Assembly: GCF_026967805.1 (NCBI RefSeq)
Contig: NZ_JAPVBG010000003.1
Span: forward strand, 930,001 to 994,000
DNA length: 64,000 nucleotides
Origin: Blastococcus sp. VKM Ac-2987
GTDB lineage: Bacteria > Actinomycetota > Actinomycetes > Mycobacteriales > Geodermatophilaceae
Direction: 5' to 3'
A program made the position numbers and the translations under genes. Of this stretch, positions 1-9,003 are shown piece by piece. The notes under the pieces were generated by a model, which saw only the letters and a list, made by a program, of their open reading frames with translations, was not told the DNA's origin and did not search any database. Position 1 is the stretch's first letter, and each line of letters opens with the position of its first letter.

Positions 1-1763
1 GTGAGCGCCTGCTCGGCGAGGTCCAGGCACTGGTCCAGGCCGTAGCTGCCGTACTCCAGGTCGGTCGACGGCGGTCCGTTGACCACCAGCGGGTCGCCGG
101 GCACCACCACGTTGCGCCGCCGCAGCTCGTACGGGGAGATGCCGACCTCACGCGAGAGCTCGTCGAGGGCCGACTCGATCGCGAAGACCACCTGGCCCAG
201 GCCGTACCCCCGGAACGCGCCGCTCGGCGGGTTGTTGGTGTAGACCGCCTCTGCGTCGACGCGCTTGCTGGGGCAGCGGTAGACGGCCACCGATTCGTGC
301 ACGCCGTGGAACATGACCCCGGGCCCGTGGTTGCCGTGGGCCCCGGTGTCGCTGAGCACGTCGACCCGCATCGCGGTGAGCCGGCCCCCGGCGTCGGCGC
401 CCAGTTCGACCGAGACCCGCATGGGGTGGCGCAGCGGGATCGCGGTGAACTGCTCCTCGCGGGTCATGTCCAGCTGCACCGGCCGCCGGTCGCCTCGCTC
501 GGCCAGCCGCAGCGCCGCCAGGGCCACCACGTCCTCGACCAGCAACTCCTGCTTGCCGCCGAACCCGCCGCCCACCCGGGCCGCGACCACCCGCACGCGG
601 TCGGGGTCGCGGCCGAGCACGCGCGCCAGCTCGTCGCGCACGAGGAACGGCACCTGCGTGCTGGCGCGGACCACCAGCATCCCGTCGTCGTCGACCCATG
701 CCCTGGCGCCGTGCGTCTCCAGCGCCGCGTGCGCCACCCGCCCGCTGCTCCAGGTGCCGCGCACGGTGTGCGCGGCGGATCGCAGCCCTGCCGCGACGTC
801 GCCCACCTCGCCGTGGGTGCGGGCGACGACGTTGCGGGACGGGTCGGCGATCCGCGAGGTGAGCGGGTCCTTGTCGCCGTGCAGCAGCGGTGCGCCGGGC
901 GAGCGCGCGTGCTCCGGGTCGAACACCGCCGGCAGCGGCTCGTAGGTCACCTCGACCAGCGCGGCGGCGCGCTGGGCGAGGGCGGCGGACTCCGCGACCA
1001 CCGCCGCGACCCGCTGGCCGCGGAAGCGGACCACGTCGTCGAACAGGCGGGTGTCGTCGGGGTCGTCGAGCCGGCTCTCGTGCCGGGCGGTCGAGTACAG
1101 GACGTCGGGGGCGTCGGCGGAGGTGAGCACCAGCACCACGCCCGGCAGCGCCTCCGCACGCGCGGAGTCGACCGCGACGACGCGGGCGTGCGCCTGCTCG
1201 GAGCGGACCAGCTTCACGTGCAGGATGCCGGCGTCGGGCAGGTCCAGCGTGAACGGCTCCCGGCCGGTGACCACCCGTGGGCCGGCGGGCGCGGCGACCG
1301 AGCAACCGAACGCCCCGTCGGCCGTCACGTTGGCCCGGCCCTCGAGCGCGTCACGGATCGACCGGTAGCCGGTGCAGCGGCACAGGTTGCCCTTGAAATC
1401 GCGTTCCGGTTCGGGGACCCGGACCGTTCCGTCCTCCTCGGCGAGGGCCGTCGCCGTCACCACCCACCCGGGGGTGCAGTAGCCGCACTGGAAGGCCGCC
1501 GCCTCCACGAAGCGGCGCTGCACCGGCGACAGCTCGCCCGGGGTGCCGAGCCCCGCCGCCGTGGTGACCGCGCGCCCGTCGGCGCGGGCCGCGGGGGTGA
1601 TGCACGAGTGCACCGGGACGCCGTCGAGGAGAACGGTGCACGCTCCGCAGTCCCCGGTGTCGCACCCCTTCTTGACCGCCGTCCCGCCGCACTCGCGGAT
1701 CCAGCTACGCAGGCACTGCCCGGGAGCGGGCCGGCCGCTCGCCGCCTCGCCGTCGAGGATCAC
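1..1763 (-). CDS. Xanthine dehydrogenase, fused [2Fe-2S] and molybdopterin-binding subunit (3' end beyond window)
   Basis: This is the catalytic subunit of a xanthine dehydrogenase-type molybdenum hydroxylase, oxidising xanthine or hypoxanthine to urate in the cytoplasm. Residues 1-140 form the two Fe-S domains: Cys34, 39, 42 and 54 make the plant-type cluster, and Cys93, 96, 128 and 130 make the second cluster (CGYC and LCRCTGY motifs). The molybdopterin domain begins near residue 155 and continues off the left edge; motifs such as GGGFGGKQE and GAFRGYGLGQ are visible. The GTG start overlaps the stop of the FAD subunit in GTGA, so the two are translationally coupled. Many xanthine dehydrogenases keep the Fe-S subunit separate, so the fusion is notable. 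The 3' end is missing, and a related hydroxylase (for example with an aldehyde or purine substrate) cannot be excluded, but the urate-pathway neighbours argue for xanthine. Confidence 0.88.
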   Translation of the reverse strand, partial: MILDGEAASGRPAPGQCLRSWIRECGGTAVKKGCDTGDCGACTVLLDGVPVHSCITPAARADGRAVTTAAGLGTPGELSPVQRRFVEAAAFQCGYCTPGWVVTATALAEEDGTVRVPEPERDFKGNLCRCTGYRSIRDALEGRANVTADGAFGCSVAAPAGPRVVTGREPFTLDLPDAGILHVKLVRSEQAHARVVAVDSARAEALPGVVLVLTSADAPDVLYSTARHESRLDDPDDTRLFDDVVRFRGQRVAAVVAESAALAQRAAALVEVTYEPLPAVFDPEHARSPGAPLLHGDKDPLTSRIADPSRNVVARTHGEVGDVAAGLRSAAHTVRGTWSSGRVAHAALETHGARAWVDDDGMLVVRASTQVPFLVRDELARVLGRDPDRVRVVAARVGGGFGGKQELLVEDVVALAALRLAERGDRRPVQLDMTREEQFTAIPLRHPMRVSVELGADAGGRLTAMRVDVLSDTGAHGNHGPGVMFHGVHESVAVYRCPSKRVDAEAVYTNNPPSGAFRGYGLGQVVFAIESALDELSREVGISPYELRRRNVVVPGDPLVVNGPPSTDLEYGSYGLDQCLDLAEQAL

Positions 1764-2569
1764 GCCACCACCCCGGTGAGCTCGGCGCAGACCTCGGCCG
1801 CCAGGAGGTCCGTCTGCGCGGCCCGCCAGTCGGGGGCGCCGTGCGGGTCGTCGTACCAGCCGACATCGTTCCCCGCGTCGGCCACGGCCCGGCGCACCGC
1901 GCCCGCGGAGGGCGCCGGCGGGAGCACGAGCACCACCGGCCGCGGCACCGACGCGGTGAGCGTGAGGACGACGGCGTCGGACTCGCGGCGGCCGATGACC
2001 AGCGCGGCGCTCCGGCCGTAACTGGTCAGGGCGGCCCGCCGGAAGGCCGTCGGCGCCCGGAGCGCCCGGCCGGGCAGCTCGACGGCGCGCAGCACCTCGC
2101 CGGGGCCCAGGTCGACGACACCCGCGTCCCGCACGAACGCAGCGACGGGGGTGCGCCGCTCGGCGCCGTCGGGGGTCCAGACAACGGCCTCGCCGGCGAG
2201 TGCCGCGGTGAGCGCGATCATCGCGCCCGCCGGGAGGCCGAGGCACAGGTTGCCGCCGACCGTGGCGGCGGCCTGCACCTTGAACGACATCAGCAGGGCG
2301 TCGGCGCACTGCCGGGCGAGCACCGGCGAGGGCCACGGCGCCTGGCGGGCCTGCTGGACGGTGCACGTCGCGGCCAGCCGGAGACCGCCGTCCGGAAGGG
2401 CTTCCCAGGGCTCCCAGTTCATCGCGGTGAGGTCCACCAGGCCGGTGACGTCGGGCTGCGGCTCGGAGAACAGCCAGGTGCCGCCGGCCAGCAGCCGCTC
2501 TCCCGGTCGCGGGACCAGGCCGCTGCGGCTCTCCGGGCTCCGGTGGCTCTCCACCCAGGCGAGGTCCAC
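1760..2569 (-). CDS. Xanthine dehydrogenase FAD-binding subunit
   Basis: A 269-residue FAD-binding subunit of the CO dehydrogenase/xanthine dehydrogenase type. It passes electrons from the Fe-S clusters to FAD and then to NAD or oxygen. The GGTWLFSEPQP segment near residue 30 corresponds to the FAD pyrophosphate-binding loop, and the TVGGNLCLGLPAG segment around residue 105 is the second conserved FAD loop. Length is slightly below the usual 280-300 residues. It starts with GTG directly after the stop of the RpiR-type regulator (no intergenic base), and its stop overlaps the start of the fused catalytic subunit. The order regulator, FAD subunit, fused subunit suggests co-transcription at the distal end of the urate operon. 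Confidence 0.88.
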   Translation of the reverse strand: MDLAWVESHRSPESRSGLVPRPGERLLAGGTWLFSEPQPDVTGLVDLTAMNWEPWEALPDGGLRLAATCTVQQARQAPWPSPVLARQCADALLMSFKVQAAATVGGNLCLGLPAGAMIALTAALAGEAVVWTPDGAERRTPVAAFVRDAGVVDLGPGEVLRAVELPGRALRAPTAFRRAALTSYGRSAALVIGRRESDAVVLTLTASVPRPVVLVLPPAPSAGAVRRAVADAGNDVGWYDDPHGAPDWRAAQTDLLAAEVCAELTGVVA

Positions 2570-3385
2570 CTACTCCACCTCTCCCAGGAGCGTGTAGGTC
2601 GCGCTGATCGTCGAGATGCGGTCGCGCCCGGCGCGGCCGACCCGCGACAGGACGCCGTCGGCCAGCACGGCCACCACGCTCATCGCGGCGGCGTAGGAGT
2701 CGTAGGCGAGCGTTCCCTGCACCGGGCAGGGCAGCCAGACCCGAGCCGAGCCGGCGTGTCCGGCCGCGGTCGGGTCGCCGAGCAGCACCACGTCGGCGCC
2801 GGTCGCCGATGCCGTGGTCAGGAACCCGGCGAACCCGGCCGGCCGCCTGCGGAAGCCGACGGCCACCACCGCGTCACCGGGGCCGAGATCGGCCAGCTCC
2901 TCGCCGAGGACCTGGCCGGGCAGCGGGGCGAGGTGCACGCGCGGGCGGGCCTGCACGAGCTGCTCGCGCAGGTGCAGCGCGACCGGATGGCTGTTCCGCC
3001 ACCCGACGACGAGGACCTGACGGGCGTCGGCCAGGACCGCCACGGCCGCCGCGACCGCGGGCTCGAGCACCGCGGTGGCGACGGCGCCGGCCTCGGCGCC
3101 GGCGTGCTCGGCCAGGTCGGGTGGACCCGCGACCCGGCGCGGCTCGCCGGCGGTCCGCAGCGACCGGAGGTGGTCGCGGACCTCGTCGAAGTCGCTGAAG
3201 CCCAGCGAGCGGAACAGCCGGCTCATCGTCGCCTTGGACACGCCCGCGAGCACGGCCAGCTCGGCGGCACGGTAGGTGGCGAGGTCGTCCAGGTGCTCCA
3301 GCAGGGTCTCGGCAGCGCGCCGCTCCTGTGCGGTCAGCGCCGGGTGGCAGTGGCCGATCCGCTCGTCGATGCGCAGCCCGGTCAC
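2570..3385 (-). CDS. MurR/RpiR-family transcriptional regulator
   Basis: A 271-residue regulator with an N-terminal RpiR-type helix-turn-helix (about residues 10-85, containing LAVLAGVSKATMSRLFRSLG) and a C-terminal SIS sugar-isomerase-like domain (about 110-250) that in this family binds a phosphosugar or other small effector. It lies inside the purine operon, 73 bases after the M20 hydrolase gene and abutting the xanthine dehydrogenase FAD subunit. It is therefore a candidate pathway-specific regulator. RpiR proteins controlling ureide or nitrogen genes (for example AllR-like roles) are known, but the effector here is an inference. The GTG start at 3385 is the first start after the 73-base gap. 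Confidence 0.85.
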   Translation of the reverse strand: MTGLRIDERIGHCHPALTAQERRAAETLLEHLDDLATYRAAELAVLAGVSKATMSRLFRSLGFSDFDEVRDHLRSLRTAGEPRRVAGPPDLAEHAGAEAGAVATAVLEPAVAAAVAVLADARQVLVVGWRNSHPVALHLREQLVQARPRVHLAPLPGQVLGEELADLGPGDAVVAVGFRRRPAGFAGFLTTASATGADVVLLGDPTAAGHAGSARVWLPCPVQGTLAYDSYAAAMSVVAVLADGVLSRVGRAGRDRISTISATYTLLGEVE

Positions 3386-3458
3386 GTGCCCTCCTCGCTG
3401 GCGCTCGTCGGCCGCGTGCCCGTGGGTGCTCTGCTCTCTCGTGATCTCCCGAGCTCGG

Positions 3459-4700
3459 TCACGTGCGCGCCTCCACCGCGGTCGCGACCCGCAGGACCGC
3501 GGCCTCCAGCGCGTCCAGCCCGCGCGCGACGTCGGCCTCGCGGACGTCCTCCTCGGGGGCGTGGCTGATCCCGTCGGCGCAGCGGAGGAAGAGCATGCCG
3601 ACGTCGGTGACCGCCGCGACCGCCATCGCGTCGTGCCCGGCGCGGCTCCACAGCCCCAGGGGATCGGCGGCGCCGGCGTCGTCGGTGGCGCCGATCCCCG
3701 CGACGACCGCCTGCTGCAGCCACGGGGCGCAGGGCACGGCAGGGGCGCGGTGGGTCTCGACGACCTCCAGCCCGAGGCCCCGCCGGGCGCAGATCGCGCC
3801 GATCTCGGCGTGCAGCACCTCCCACATCCGGTCGCGGTCGGCGTCGGTGGCGGCGCGCAGGTCGAGGGTGAGGTCGGCGCGGCCGGGGACGACGTTCACC
3901 GCGCCCGGCCGCACCTCCAGCCGGCCGACGGTGGCGATGCAGTCGCCGGCCCGGGCGATCCGCTCGACGGCGACGACCGCCTCGGCGGCGCCGACGAGGG
4001 CGTCCCGGCGCCGCTCGTACGGCGTGCCCCCGGCGTGCCGCGCCTCGCCGAGGACCGACAGCCGGTACCGCCGGGCCCCGGCGATGGCGGTGACGTAGCC
4101 CAGCGAGCGGCCGGCGGCCTCCAGGCACGGCCCCTGCTCGATGTGCGCCTCGAGGTAGCCGACCAGCTCGTCCGGTCGGCGAACCGCCTCGCCCACCCGC
4201 GCCGGGTCGAGGCCGAAGTCGAGGAAGGCCTGACGCAGCGTCACCCCGCCGGCGTCGCGCAGGTCCCACCAGACGGGGTCCCAGGTGCCGGCGACCGCCT
4301 GGCTACCGAGGAGGGCCTTGCCGAAGCGGGCGCCCTCCTCGTCGCCGAACCCGACGACCTCGAGGGCGAACGGGAGGTCGGCGCCGCCCAGCCGCTCCGC
4401 CACCGCCACGGCCATGACCACGCCGAGCATGCCGTCGTAGCTCCCGGCGTCCGGGACGGTGTCCAGGTGGGAGCCGAGCACCAGCGCCGGCAGTCCGGGA
4501 GAGCGGCCCTCGCGGCGGCCCCACTGGTTGCCCGCCGCATCCTGCCAGGGGGCCAGCCCGGCCGCCGCCATCCAGGAGGCCACGAGCAGGTTGGCTGCCG
4601 CGTGCTCCGGGGTGAGGTGGACCCGCTCCAGGTGGTCAGGGCTCGCGGAGAGCCGGTCCAGCTCGGCGCAGCGGGCCAGGACGTCGGCAGCGGTGGTCAT
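3459..4700 (-). CDS. Allantoate amidohydrolase (M20/M28 zinc hydrolase)
   Basis: A 413-residue member of the allantoate amidohydrolase/ureidoglycolate amidohydrolase/N-carbamoyl-amino-acid hydrolase family (M20 peptidase fold). Two-metal site residues are visible: His78 and Asp80 in GSHLDTVP, Asp89 in SYDGMLG, Glu121-Glu122 in GFGDEEGARFG, and a later His in LEAHIEQGP. The RAGHDAM segment near the C-terminus supplies the last metal ligand. The family removes an amide or carbamoyl group, and beside allantoinase and a PucG-like aminotransferase the likely reaction is allantoate to ureidoglycine plus CO2 and ammonia. The ATG start overlaps the end of the aminotransferase gene by four bases. A ureidoglycolate or hydantoinase-pathway role is the main alternative. 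Confidence 0.88.
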   Translation of the reverse strand: MTTAADVLARCAELDRLSASPDHLERVHLTPEHAAANLLVASWMAAAGLAPWQDAAGNQWGRREGRSPGLPALVLGSHLDTVPDAGSYDGMLGVVMAVAVAERLGGADLPFALEVVGFGDEEGARFGKALLGSQAVAGTWDPVWWDLRDAGGVTLRQAFLDFGLDPARVGEAVRRPDELVGYLEAHIEQGPCLEAAGRSLGYVTAIAGARRYRLSVLGEARHAGGTPYERRRDALVGAAEAVVAVERIARAGDCIATVGRLEVRPGAVNVVPGRADLTLDLRAATDADRDRMWEVLHAEIGAICARRGLGLEVVETHRAPAVPCAPWLQQAVVAGIGATDDAGAADPLGLWSRAGHDAMAVAAVTDVGMLFLRCADGISHAPEEDVREADVARGLDALEAAVLRVATAVEART

Positions 4701-5917
4701 CCGGCGTACACCTCGCGCGCGGCGCCGACGCCGCCGCCGGCGGGCACCGCCACCCCGGAGCCGCGCAGCACCTGCTCGAGGGCAGCCAGCGTCGTGAGGA
4801 CGGCGTCGCGGCGGGCGTTGTAGCCCATCGTGCCGATCCGCCAGACCCGCCCGTGCAGCGGCCCGAACGAGGTGCCGATCTCGATGCCGAAGTCGTCGAG
4901 GAGGGCCGCGCGGACGGTGTCCGCGACGACGCCGTCCGGGACGTGGACGGCGACGACGTTGGTCATCTTGTGCGCGGGGTCGCCGAAGACCGTCAGGCCC
5001 AGGCCGCGGACGCCGGCGAGCATCGCGCGCCCGTTCAGCTCGTGCCGGGCGGTCGCGGCGTCGAGCCCCTCCTCGACCAGCAGCCGGGCGCACTCGCGGG
5101 CGGCGTAGAGCATGGAGCTGGCCTCGGTGTGGTGGTTGAGCCGGCGCGGTCCCCAGTACGCCATGACCTGGGCGAGGTCCAGGTAGTTGCTGGCGATTCG
5201 GGTGCCGCGGTCGGTGTCGCCGTCGTCGCGGATGCCGGCCTCCACGTGCGTGCGGGCCTCGATCAGCTCGACCGCCCGCGGCGAGAGGGTGATCGGCGCG
5301 CTGCCCGGCGGTCCGCCGAGGCACTTCTGCAGCCCCGCGGTGGCGACGTCGACCCCCCAGGCGTCGGCTTCGAAGGGGTTGCCGCCGAGCGAGGCGGTGG
5401 CGTCGCAGTAGAGGAGGACCCCGTGCCGGCGGCAGAGCTCGCCGATGTCGGCCAGGGGCTGGCACATCGTGGTCGACGTGTCGCCCTGGACCAGCGCGAG
5501 CAGCTTCGGACGCACCCGGAGAACCGCCTCTTCGACCACCTCCGGCGGGACCACCTGCCCCCATGGCACCTCGACGGTGTGCACCGCGGCACCGCAGCGC
5601 TCCGCGATCTCGCGCAGCAGGGCACCGAACCGCCCGAAGACCGGCACGAGCACGCGGTCGCCCGGCTCGAGCAGCGAGACCAGCGCCGCCTCGATGCCGG
5701 CGCGGGAGGTGCCGTCGACGAGGAACGTCTGCTCGTTGGCGGTGCGGAACACCTGGCGGTACAGCGCCATCGTCTCGTTCATGGTGGCGGTCATGAACGG
5801 ATCGAACTGCCCGACCAGCTGGGCCGACATCGCGCGCAGGACCCGGGGGTCGACGGTGACCGGCCCCGGGCCCATGAGCAGCCGTGGCGGGACGTCGAGA
5901 CCAGCGGTGGCGACCAT
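4697..5917 (-). CDS. Class V aminotransferase, probable (S)-ureidoglycine-glyoxylate aminotransferase (PucG-like)
   Basis: A 406-residue PLP-dependent fold-type I, class V aminotransferase. The PLP lysine is Lys198 in TAGLQKCLGG, and the GPGPV motif near residue 16 and LVDGTSRAGIEAAL are typical of alanine-glyoxylate/serine-glyoxylate enzymes. In Bacillus, PucG transfers the amino group of ureidoglycine to glyoxylate, giving oxalurate and glycine. The position between allantoinase and allantoate amidohydrolase makes that the best assignment. An upstream GTG would add ten residues, but the ATG at 5917 overlaps the allantoinase stop in ATGA and is preferred. Alanine-glyoxylate aminotransferase is the alternative. 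Confidence 0.87.
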   Translation of the reverse strand: MVATAGLDVPPRLLMGPGPVTVDPRVLRAMSAQLVGQFDPFMTATMNETMALYRQVFRTANEQTFLVDGTSRAGIEAALVSLLEPGDRVLVPVFGRFGALLREIAERCGAAVHTVEVPWGQVVPPEVVEEAVLRVRPKLLALVQGDTSTTMCQPLADIGELCRRHGVLLYCDATASLGGNPFEADAWGVDVATAGLQKCLGGPPGSAPITLSPRAVELIEARTHVEAGIRDDGDTDRGTRIASNYLDLAQVMAYWGPRRLNHHTEASSMLYAARECARLLVEEGLDAATARHELNGRAMLAGVRGLGLTVFGDPAHKMTNVVAVHVPDGVVADTVRAALLDDFGIEIGTSFGPLHGRVWRIGTMGYNARRDAVLTTLAALEQVLRGSGVAVPAGGGVGAAREVYAG

Positions 5918-7257
5918 CAGGCGCTCCTCCTGAGCTGCTGGCCCCACCCGTGGTCGGGCAGGTCGGGGTCGAGCGCGTGGCCGCGCACGAGGGTGCGGGT
6001 GACCCGGCCCGGGAAGGTGAGCCCGTCGTAGGCGGAGATGGGGTTGCGATGCGCCAGCCGCTCCGCGGCGACGGCGGTCTCCTGCGCGGTGTCGTAGACC
6101 ACCAGATCGGCGTCGGCGCCGACCGCGATCCGGCCCTTGGACCGGAACCCGACCAGGTCAGCGGTGTTCCGGGACGTCCAGCGGCTGACCGTCGCCACGT
6201 CGATGCCGCGCCGGGCGGCCTCGGCGGCGACGGCGGTGAACCCGACCTGCAACCCCGAGACGCCGCCCCAGGCCTGCTGCAGGTCGCCGCCGCCCCGGGT
6301 CTTCTCCTCGGCCGTCGCGGGGGAGTGGTCGCTGACGACGCAGTCGATGACCCCCTCGGCCAGCCCCGCCCACAGCTCGTCGCGGTTGCCGGCGTCACGG
6401 ATCGGCGGGCAGCACTTGAACTCGGCCGCGGCGTCCGGGATCTGCTCGGCGCTGAGGACCAGGTAGTGCGGGCAGGTCTCGACAGTGACCGCCAGGCCCT
6501 CGTCCCGGGCCTCCCGAAGCATGGGGAGCGCCCGGGCGCTGGAGAGGTGCAGCACGTGCACCCGGGCGCCGGTCTCCCGGGCACCGTCGAGCACCTGCCG
6601 GATCGCCCCGGTCTCGGCCTCGTCGGGCCGGCTGAGCAGGAAGTCGGCGTACGCCCGGCTCGGGCGGGCAGGTGCGGCGTCCAGGACGGCGGGGTCCTCG
6701 GCGTGCACGACGACCAGCCCGCCGAACCCCGCGACGGTCCGCAGCGTGCGGCGGAAGCCGTCAGGATCCAGCGGCGGGAACTCGTCGACGCCGCTGGGGG
6801 AGAGGAAGCACTTGAAGCCGAGCACGCCCGCATCCCAGAGCGGTTCCAGGTCGCGCTCGTTGCCCGGCACCGCGCCGCCCCAGAACGCCACGTCGATCGC
6901 GAGCCGGCCCCGCGCGGCGTCCTGCTTGCGCCGCAGGTGCTCGACCGTGGTGGTCGGCGGGATCGAGTTCAGCGGCATGTCGACCAGCGTGGTGACGCCG
7001 CCCAGCGCGGCGGCCAGCGTCGCCGTCGCGAACCCCTCCCAGTGCGTCCGGCCCGGTTCGTTGACGTGCACGTGCGTGTCCACCGCGCCGGGCAGCAGGT
7101 AGGCGGTGTCCGGCACGTCCGGGGGGAGGTCGCCGTCGTAGGGCTCGATCGCCGCGATACGGCCACCGGCGACGCGCACGGTGGCCGGCCGGACGGTGTC
7201 GCCGATCAGCACCCGCCGCGCGCGCAGCGTCGAGGTGACGGTCGGAGCAGCGCTCAT
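5917..7257 (-). CDS. allB: Allantoinase
   Basis: A 446-residue cyclic amidohydrolase that opens the ring of allantoin to allantoate. The binuclear metal site is complete: His62 and His64 in DTHVHVNEPG, the carboxylated Lys149 in LGFKCFLSP, His185 in VVHAEDP, His237 in VLHLSS and Asp310 in VVSDHSP. These residues and NEPGRTHWEGF favour allantoinase over dihydropyrimidinase. The length fits the family. Start and stop both overlap neighbouring genes by four bases (urate oxidase upstream, aminotransferase downstream), so it is embedded in the polycistron. Confidence 0.93.
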   Translation of the reverse strand: MSAAPTVTSTLRARRVLIGDTVRPATVRVAGGRIAAIEPYDGDLPPDVPDTAYLLPGAVDTHVHVNEPGRTHWEGFATATLAAALGGVTTLVDMPLNSIPPTTTVEHLRRKQDAARGRLAIDVAFWGGAVPGNERDLEPLWDAGVLGFKCFLSPSGVDEFPPLDPDGFRRTLRTVAGFGGLVVVHAEDPAVLDAAPARPSRAYADFLLSRPDEAETGAIRQVLDGARETGARVHVLHLSSARALPMLREARDEGLAVTVETCPHYLVLSAEQIPDAAAEFKCCPPIRDAGNRDELWAGLAEGVIDCVVSDHSPATAEEKTRGGGDLQQAWGGVSGLQVGFTAVAAEAARRGIDVATVSRWTSRNTADLVGFRSKGRIAVGADADLVVYDTAQETAVAAERLAHRNPISAYDGLTFPGRVTRTLVRGHALDPDLPDHGWGQQLRRSA

Positions 7258-8150
7258 GCGAAGGCCGGCACGGCGGTCCAGGCGCGGGGCTCCGCGGGGA
7301 CGCCGGCGCGCTGGAGGGTGGCCTGGATCAGCCCGTAGGGCCGGTCGGCCGCGACGAAGACCTCACCGCCGTTGGCCAGCCCGAACGGGCTCAGGTCGAC
7401 CTCGAAGTGGTGCTTGTTCGGGCAGCTGATCCGGATCTCGGCGACCTCGGGGACGGCGTCCATCGCCGCCGTGCCCATGGCGTGGATGGTCTGCTGGAGC
7501 GCCAGGCTGTGGGTCGCGGCGAAGGCCTCCACGAGCGCGGCGCGGATGGTGGCGTGGGCGGCGTCCCAGTCCGGTGGGGTGCCCGCGTACCGCCACCAGG
7601 CGGTGACGCTGGTGGCGAGGATCCGGTCGGTCGTCCCGGCCAGGGTGGTGAACCGGTCGCGCGGGAACCCCGAGAACTCGCTGCCGGTGCTCTTGAGGAG
7701 GGTCAGGCCGGTGAGCCCGCCGAGCACGAAAGTCTCGTCGCCGTCGGTCTGCACGACCGCGGTGCGCACCTCGCCACCGCTGCGGGCGAAGGAGTGCCCC
7801 GCCCCGGGTGTACCGGCACCGACGCGGTCCCAGGCGTGCTGCTGGACGGTCATCTGCGTGCCGGCCACCCACGGCTGGGCGCGCCAGTGGCCGGCCAGCA
7901 CGAGCAGGAACGCCTCGGGGGAGGCCACGCCGTGCTCCTTGGCGAGCGCGTAGACGGTGTTCTTCTGCGTGTCCGTGGCGTGCACGTGCGCGTTGTCGCC
8001 GTCGGTGTAGGCGGCGTCGAAGTCGCCGCGCAGCTGGGTGGTGACGGTGAGGTCGGCGATGCCGTGCTCCGGCGTCTCCCGCTCGAGCCGGACCAGGCGG
8101 ACCTCCGCCTTGCCGTACTGGTGCGGGCCCAGCACGTACGAGCTGCCCAT
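7254..8150 (-). CDS. pucL: Urate oxidase (uricase)
   Basis: A 298-residue cofactor-free uricase made of two tunnelling-fold domains. It converts urate, O2 and water to 5-hydroxyisourate and H2O2. Lys14 (YGKAEVRLVR) and Thr61 in ATDTQKNTVYAL match the catalytic Lys-Thr pair of the family, and the NKHHFEVDLSPFG stretch near residue 250 carries the active-site His. It is transcribed after hydroxyisourate hydrolase, with an ATG-TGA overlap at 8150, and before allantoinase. The peroxide product is not matched by an adjacent catalase in this window. Confidence 0.95.
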   Translation of the reverse strand: MGSSYVLGPHQYGKAEVRLVRLERETPEHGIADLTVTTQLRGDFDAAYTDGDNAHVHATDTQKNTVYALAKEHGVASPEAFLLVLAGHWRAQPWVAGTQMTVQQHAWDRVGAGTPGAGHSFARSGGEVRTAVVQTDGDETFVLGGLTGLTLLKSTGSEFSGFPRDRFTTLAGTTDRILATSVTAWWRYAGTPPDWDAAHATIRAALVEAFAATHSLALQQTIHAMGTAAMDAVPEVAEIRISCPNKHHFEVDLSPFGLANGGEVFVAADRPYGLIQATLQRAGVPAEPRAWTAVPAFA

Positions 8151-8464
8151 CAGGACCCCCGGTAGGTGGTGTAGGAGAAGGGGCTCAAGAGCAGCGCCAC
8201 GTGGTGGTGCTCGCCGTCGACCATCGCGAAGGTCACCGTCACGGAGGGGTAGAAGGTGGCGCGCCCCTGGCCGGCGAACCAGGCGCCGGTCTCGAACCGC
8301 ACGGTGTGCACGCCCGCCGGCAGGTCGGCGTCCATCCGGGCACGCCCGTCGTCGTCGGTCCGGCCCGGCTGCGTGCTGCCGTCGGCCAGGGTGAGGAGGA
8401 GGTCGATCCCGGCGGCCGGGCGGCCGAGCCCGGCGTCGAGGACGTGCGTGCTGAACGAGCTCAC
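8150..8464 (-). CDS. uraH: 5-hydroxyisourate hydrolase
   Basis: A 104-residue transthyretin-related protein hydrolysing 5-hydroxyisourate to OHCU. The N-terminal STHVLDAGLGRPA and the C-terminal YRGS tetrapeptide are diagnostic of the enzyme as opposed to vertebrate transthyretin, and the His residues of STHVLD and EHHHVALLLSP form the active site. It acts as a tetramer in characterised relatives. The GTG start overlaps the stop of the OHCU decarboxylase gene (GTGA), and its own stop overlaps urate oxidase, so three consecutive steps are translationally coupled. Confidence 0.95.
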   Translation of the reverse strand: MSSFSTHVLDAGLGRPAAGIDLLLTLADGSTQPGRTDDDGRARMDADLPAGVHTVRFETGAWFAGQGRATFYPSVTVTFAMVDGEHHHVALLLSPFSYTTYRGS

Positions 8465-8958
8465 GGGCTCACCAGCACTTCCAGCCGGAGAAGGGCGATC
8501 TCGGCCAGCTGGGACCGGGTGACCGCGAGCTCCGTCGCGGGGTCGTTGGCCAGGCGCTGCTCGAGCAGGTCCAGCAGCTCGGGCCCGCCGCGCCCGGCGG
8601 CGCGGACGAGGTAGATCCGGCCGAAGCGCTGCTCGTACCGCCGGTTGCCCTCAGCGAGCCGCTGCCGCAGCAGCTCGTCCGCCGGATCGACGCCGGCCTG
8701 CTCCCGGGAGGCGAGCGCGGCGGTCGGCCCGCTGCCGGCCGGCCGCTCGCCGATGCGGGGGTGGTCGGCCAGGGCGGCGTCGACCTCGGCGTCGGTCCAG
8801 GAGGCGGTCTGCTCCCGGGCGGCGGCGATGAGGGTGTCCACCGAACCGTAGGGGCGCCCGTCCGCGACGGCCGCCGCGAAGGAGGGGATGTCGGCGCAGC
8901 GCCGCAGCAGCGTCGCGGCGTCCCCGGCCGCGAGGGAGTCGAACTCGGCGATGCGCAC
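8461..8958 (-). CDS. uraD: OHCU decarboxylase
   Basis: A 165-residue 2-oxo-4-hydroxy-4-carboxy-5-ureidoimidazoline decarboxylase, which produces (S)-allantoin stereospecifically. The DHPRIGERP segment (about residue 62) is the family signature with the catalytic His, and the C-terminal LLDLLEQRLANDP is also conserved. Usual length is 160-175. It follows the amidase gene after a 45-base gap, the only sizeable spacing between the two upstream amidase genes and the urate enzymes, so a secondary promoter there is possible although none is obvious. Confidence 0.92.
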   Translation of the reverse strand: MRIAEFDSLAAGDAATLLRRCADIPSFAAAVADGRPYGSVDTLIAAAREQTASWTDAEVDAALADHPRIGERPAGSGPTAALASREQAGVDPADELLRQRLAEGNRRYEQRFGRIYLVRAAGRGGPELLDLLEQRLANDPATELAVTRSQLAEIALLRLEVLVSP

Positions 8959-9003
8959 CGGGCGAACGTAGGAAGCCGGCGTTTCAGGCGCGTTGCGTTC
9001 GTT

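Noticed and set aside
297-2021. Long open plus-strand frames opposite the xanthine dehydrogenase genes
   Set aside because: They are composed of Arg, Pro, Gly and His-rich text typical of antisense reading in GC-rich DNA, while the minus strand carries clear Fe-S and FAD motifs.
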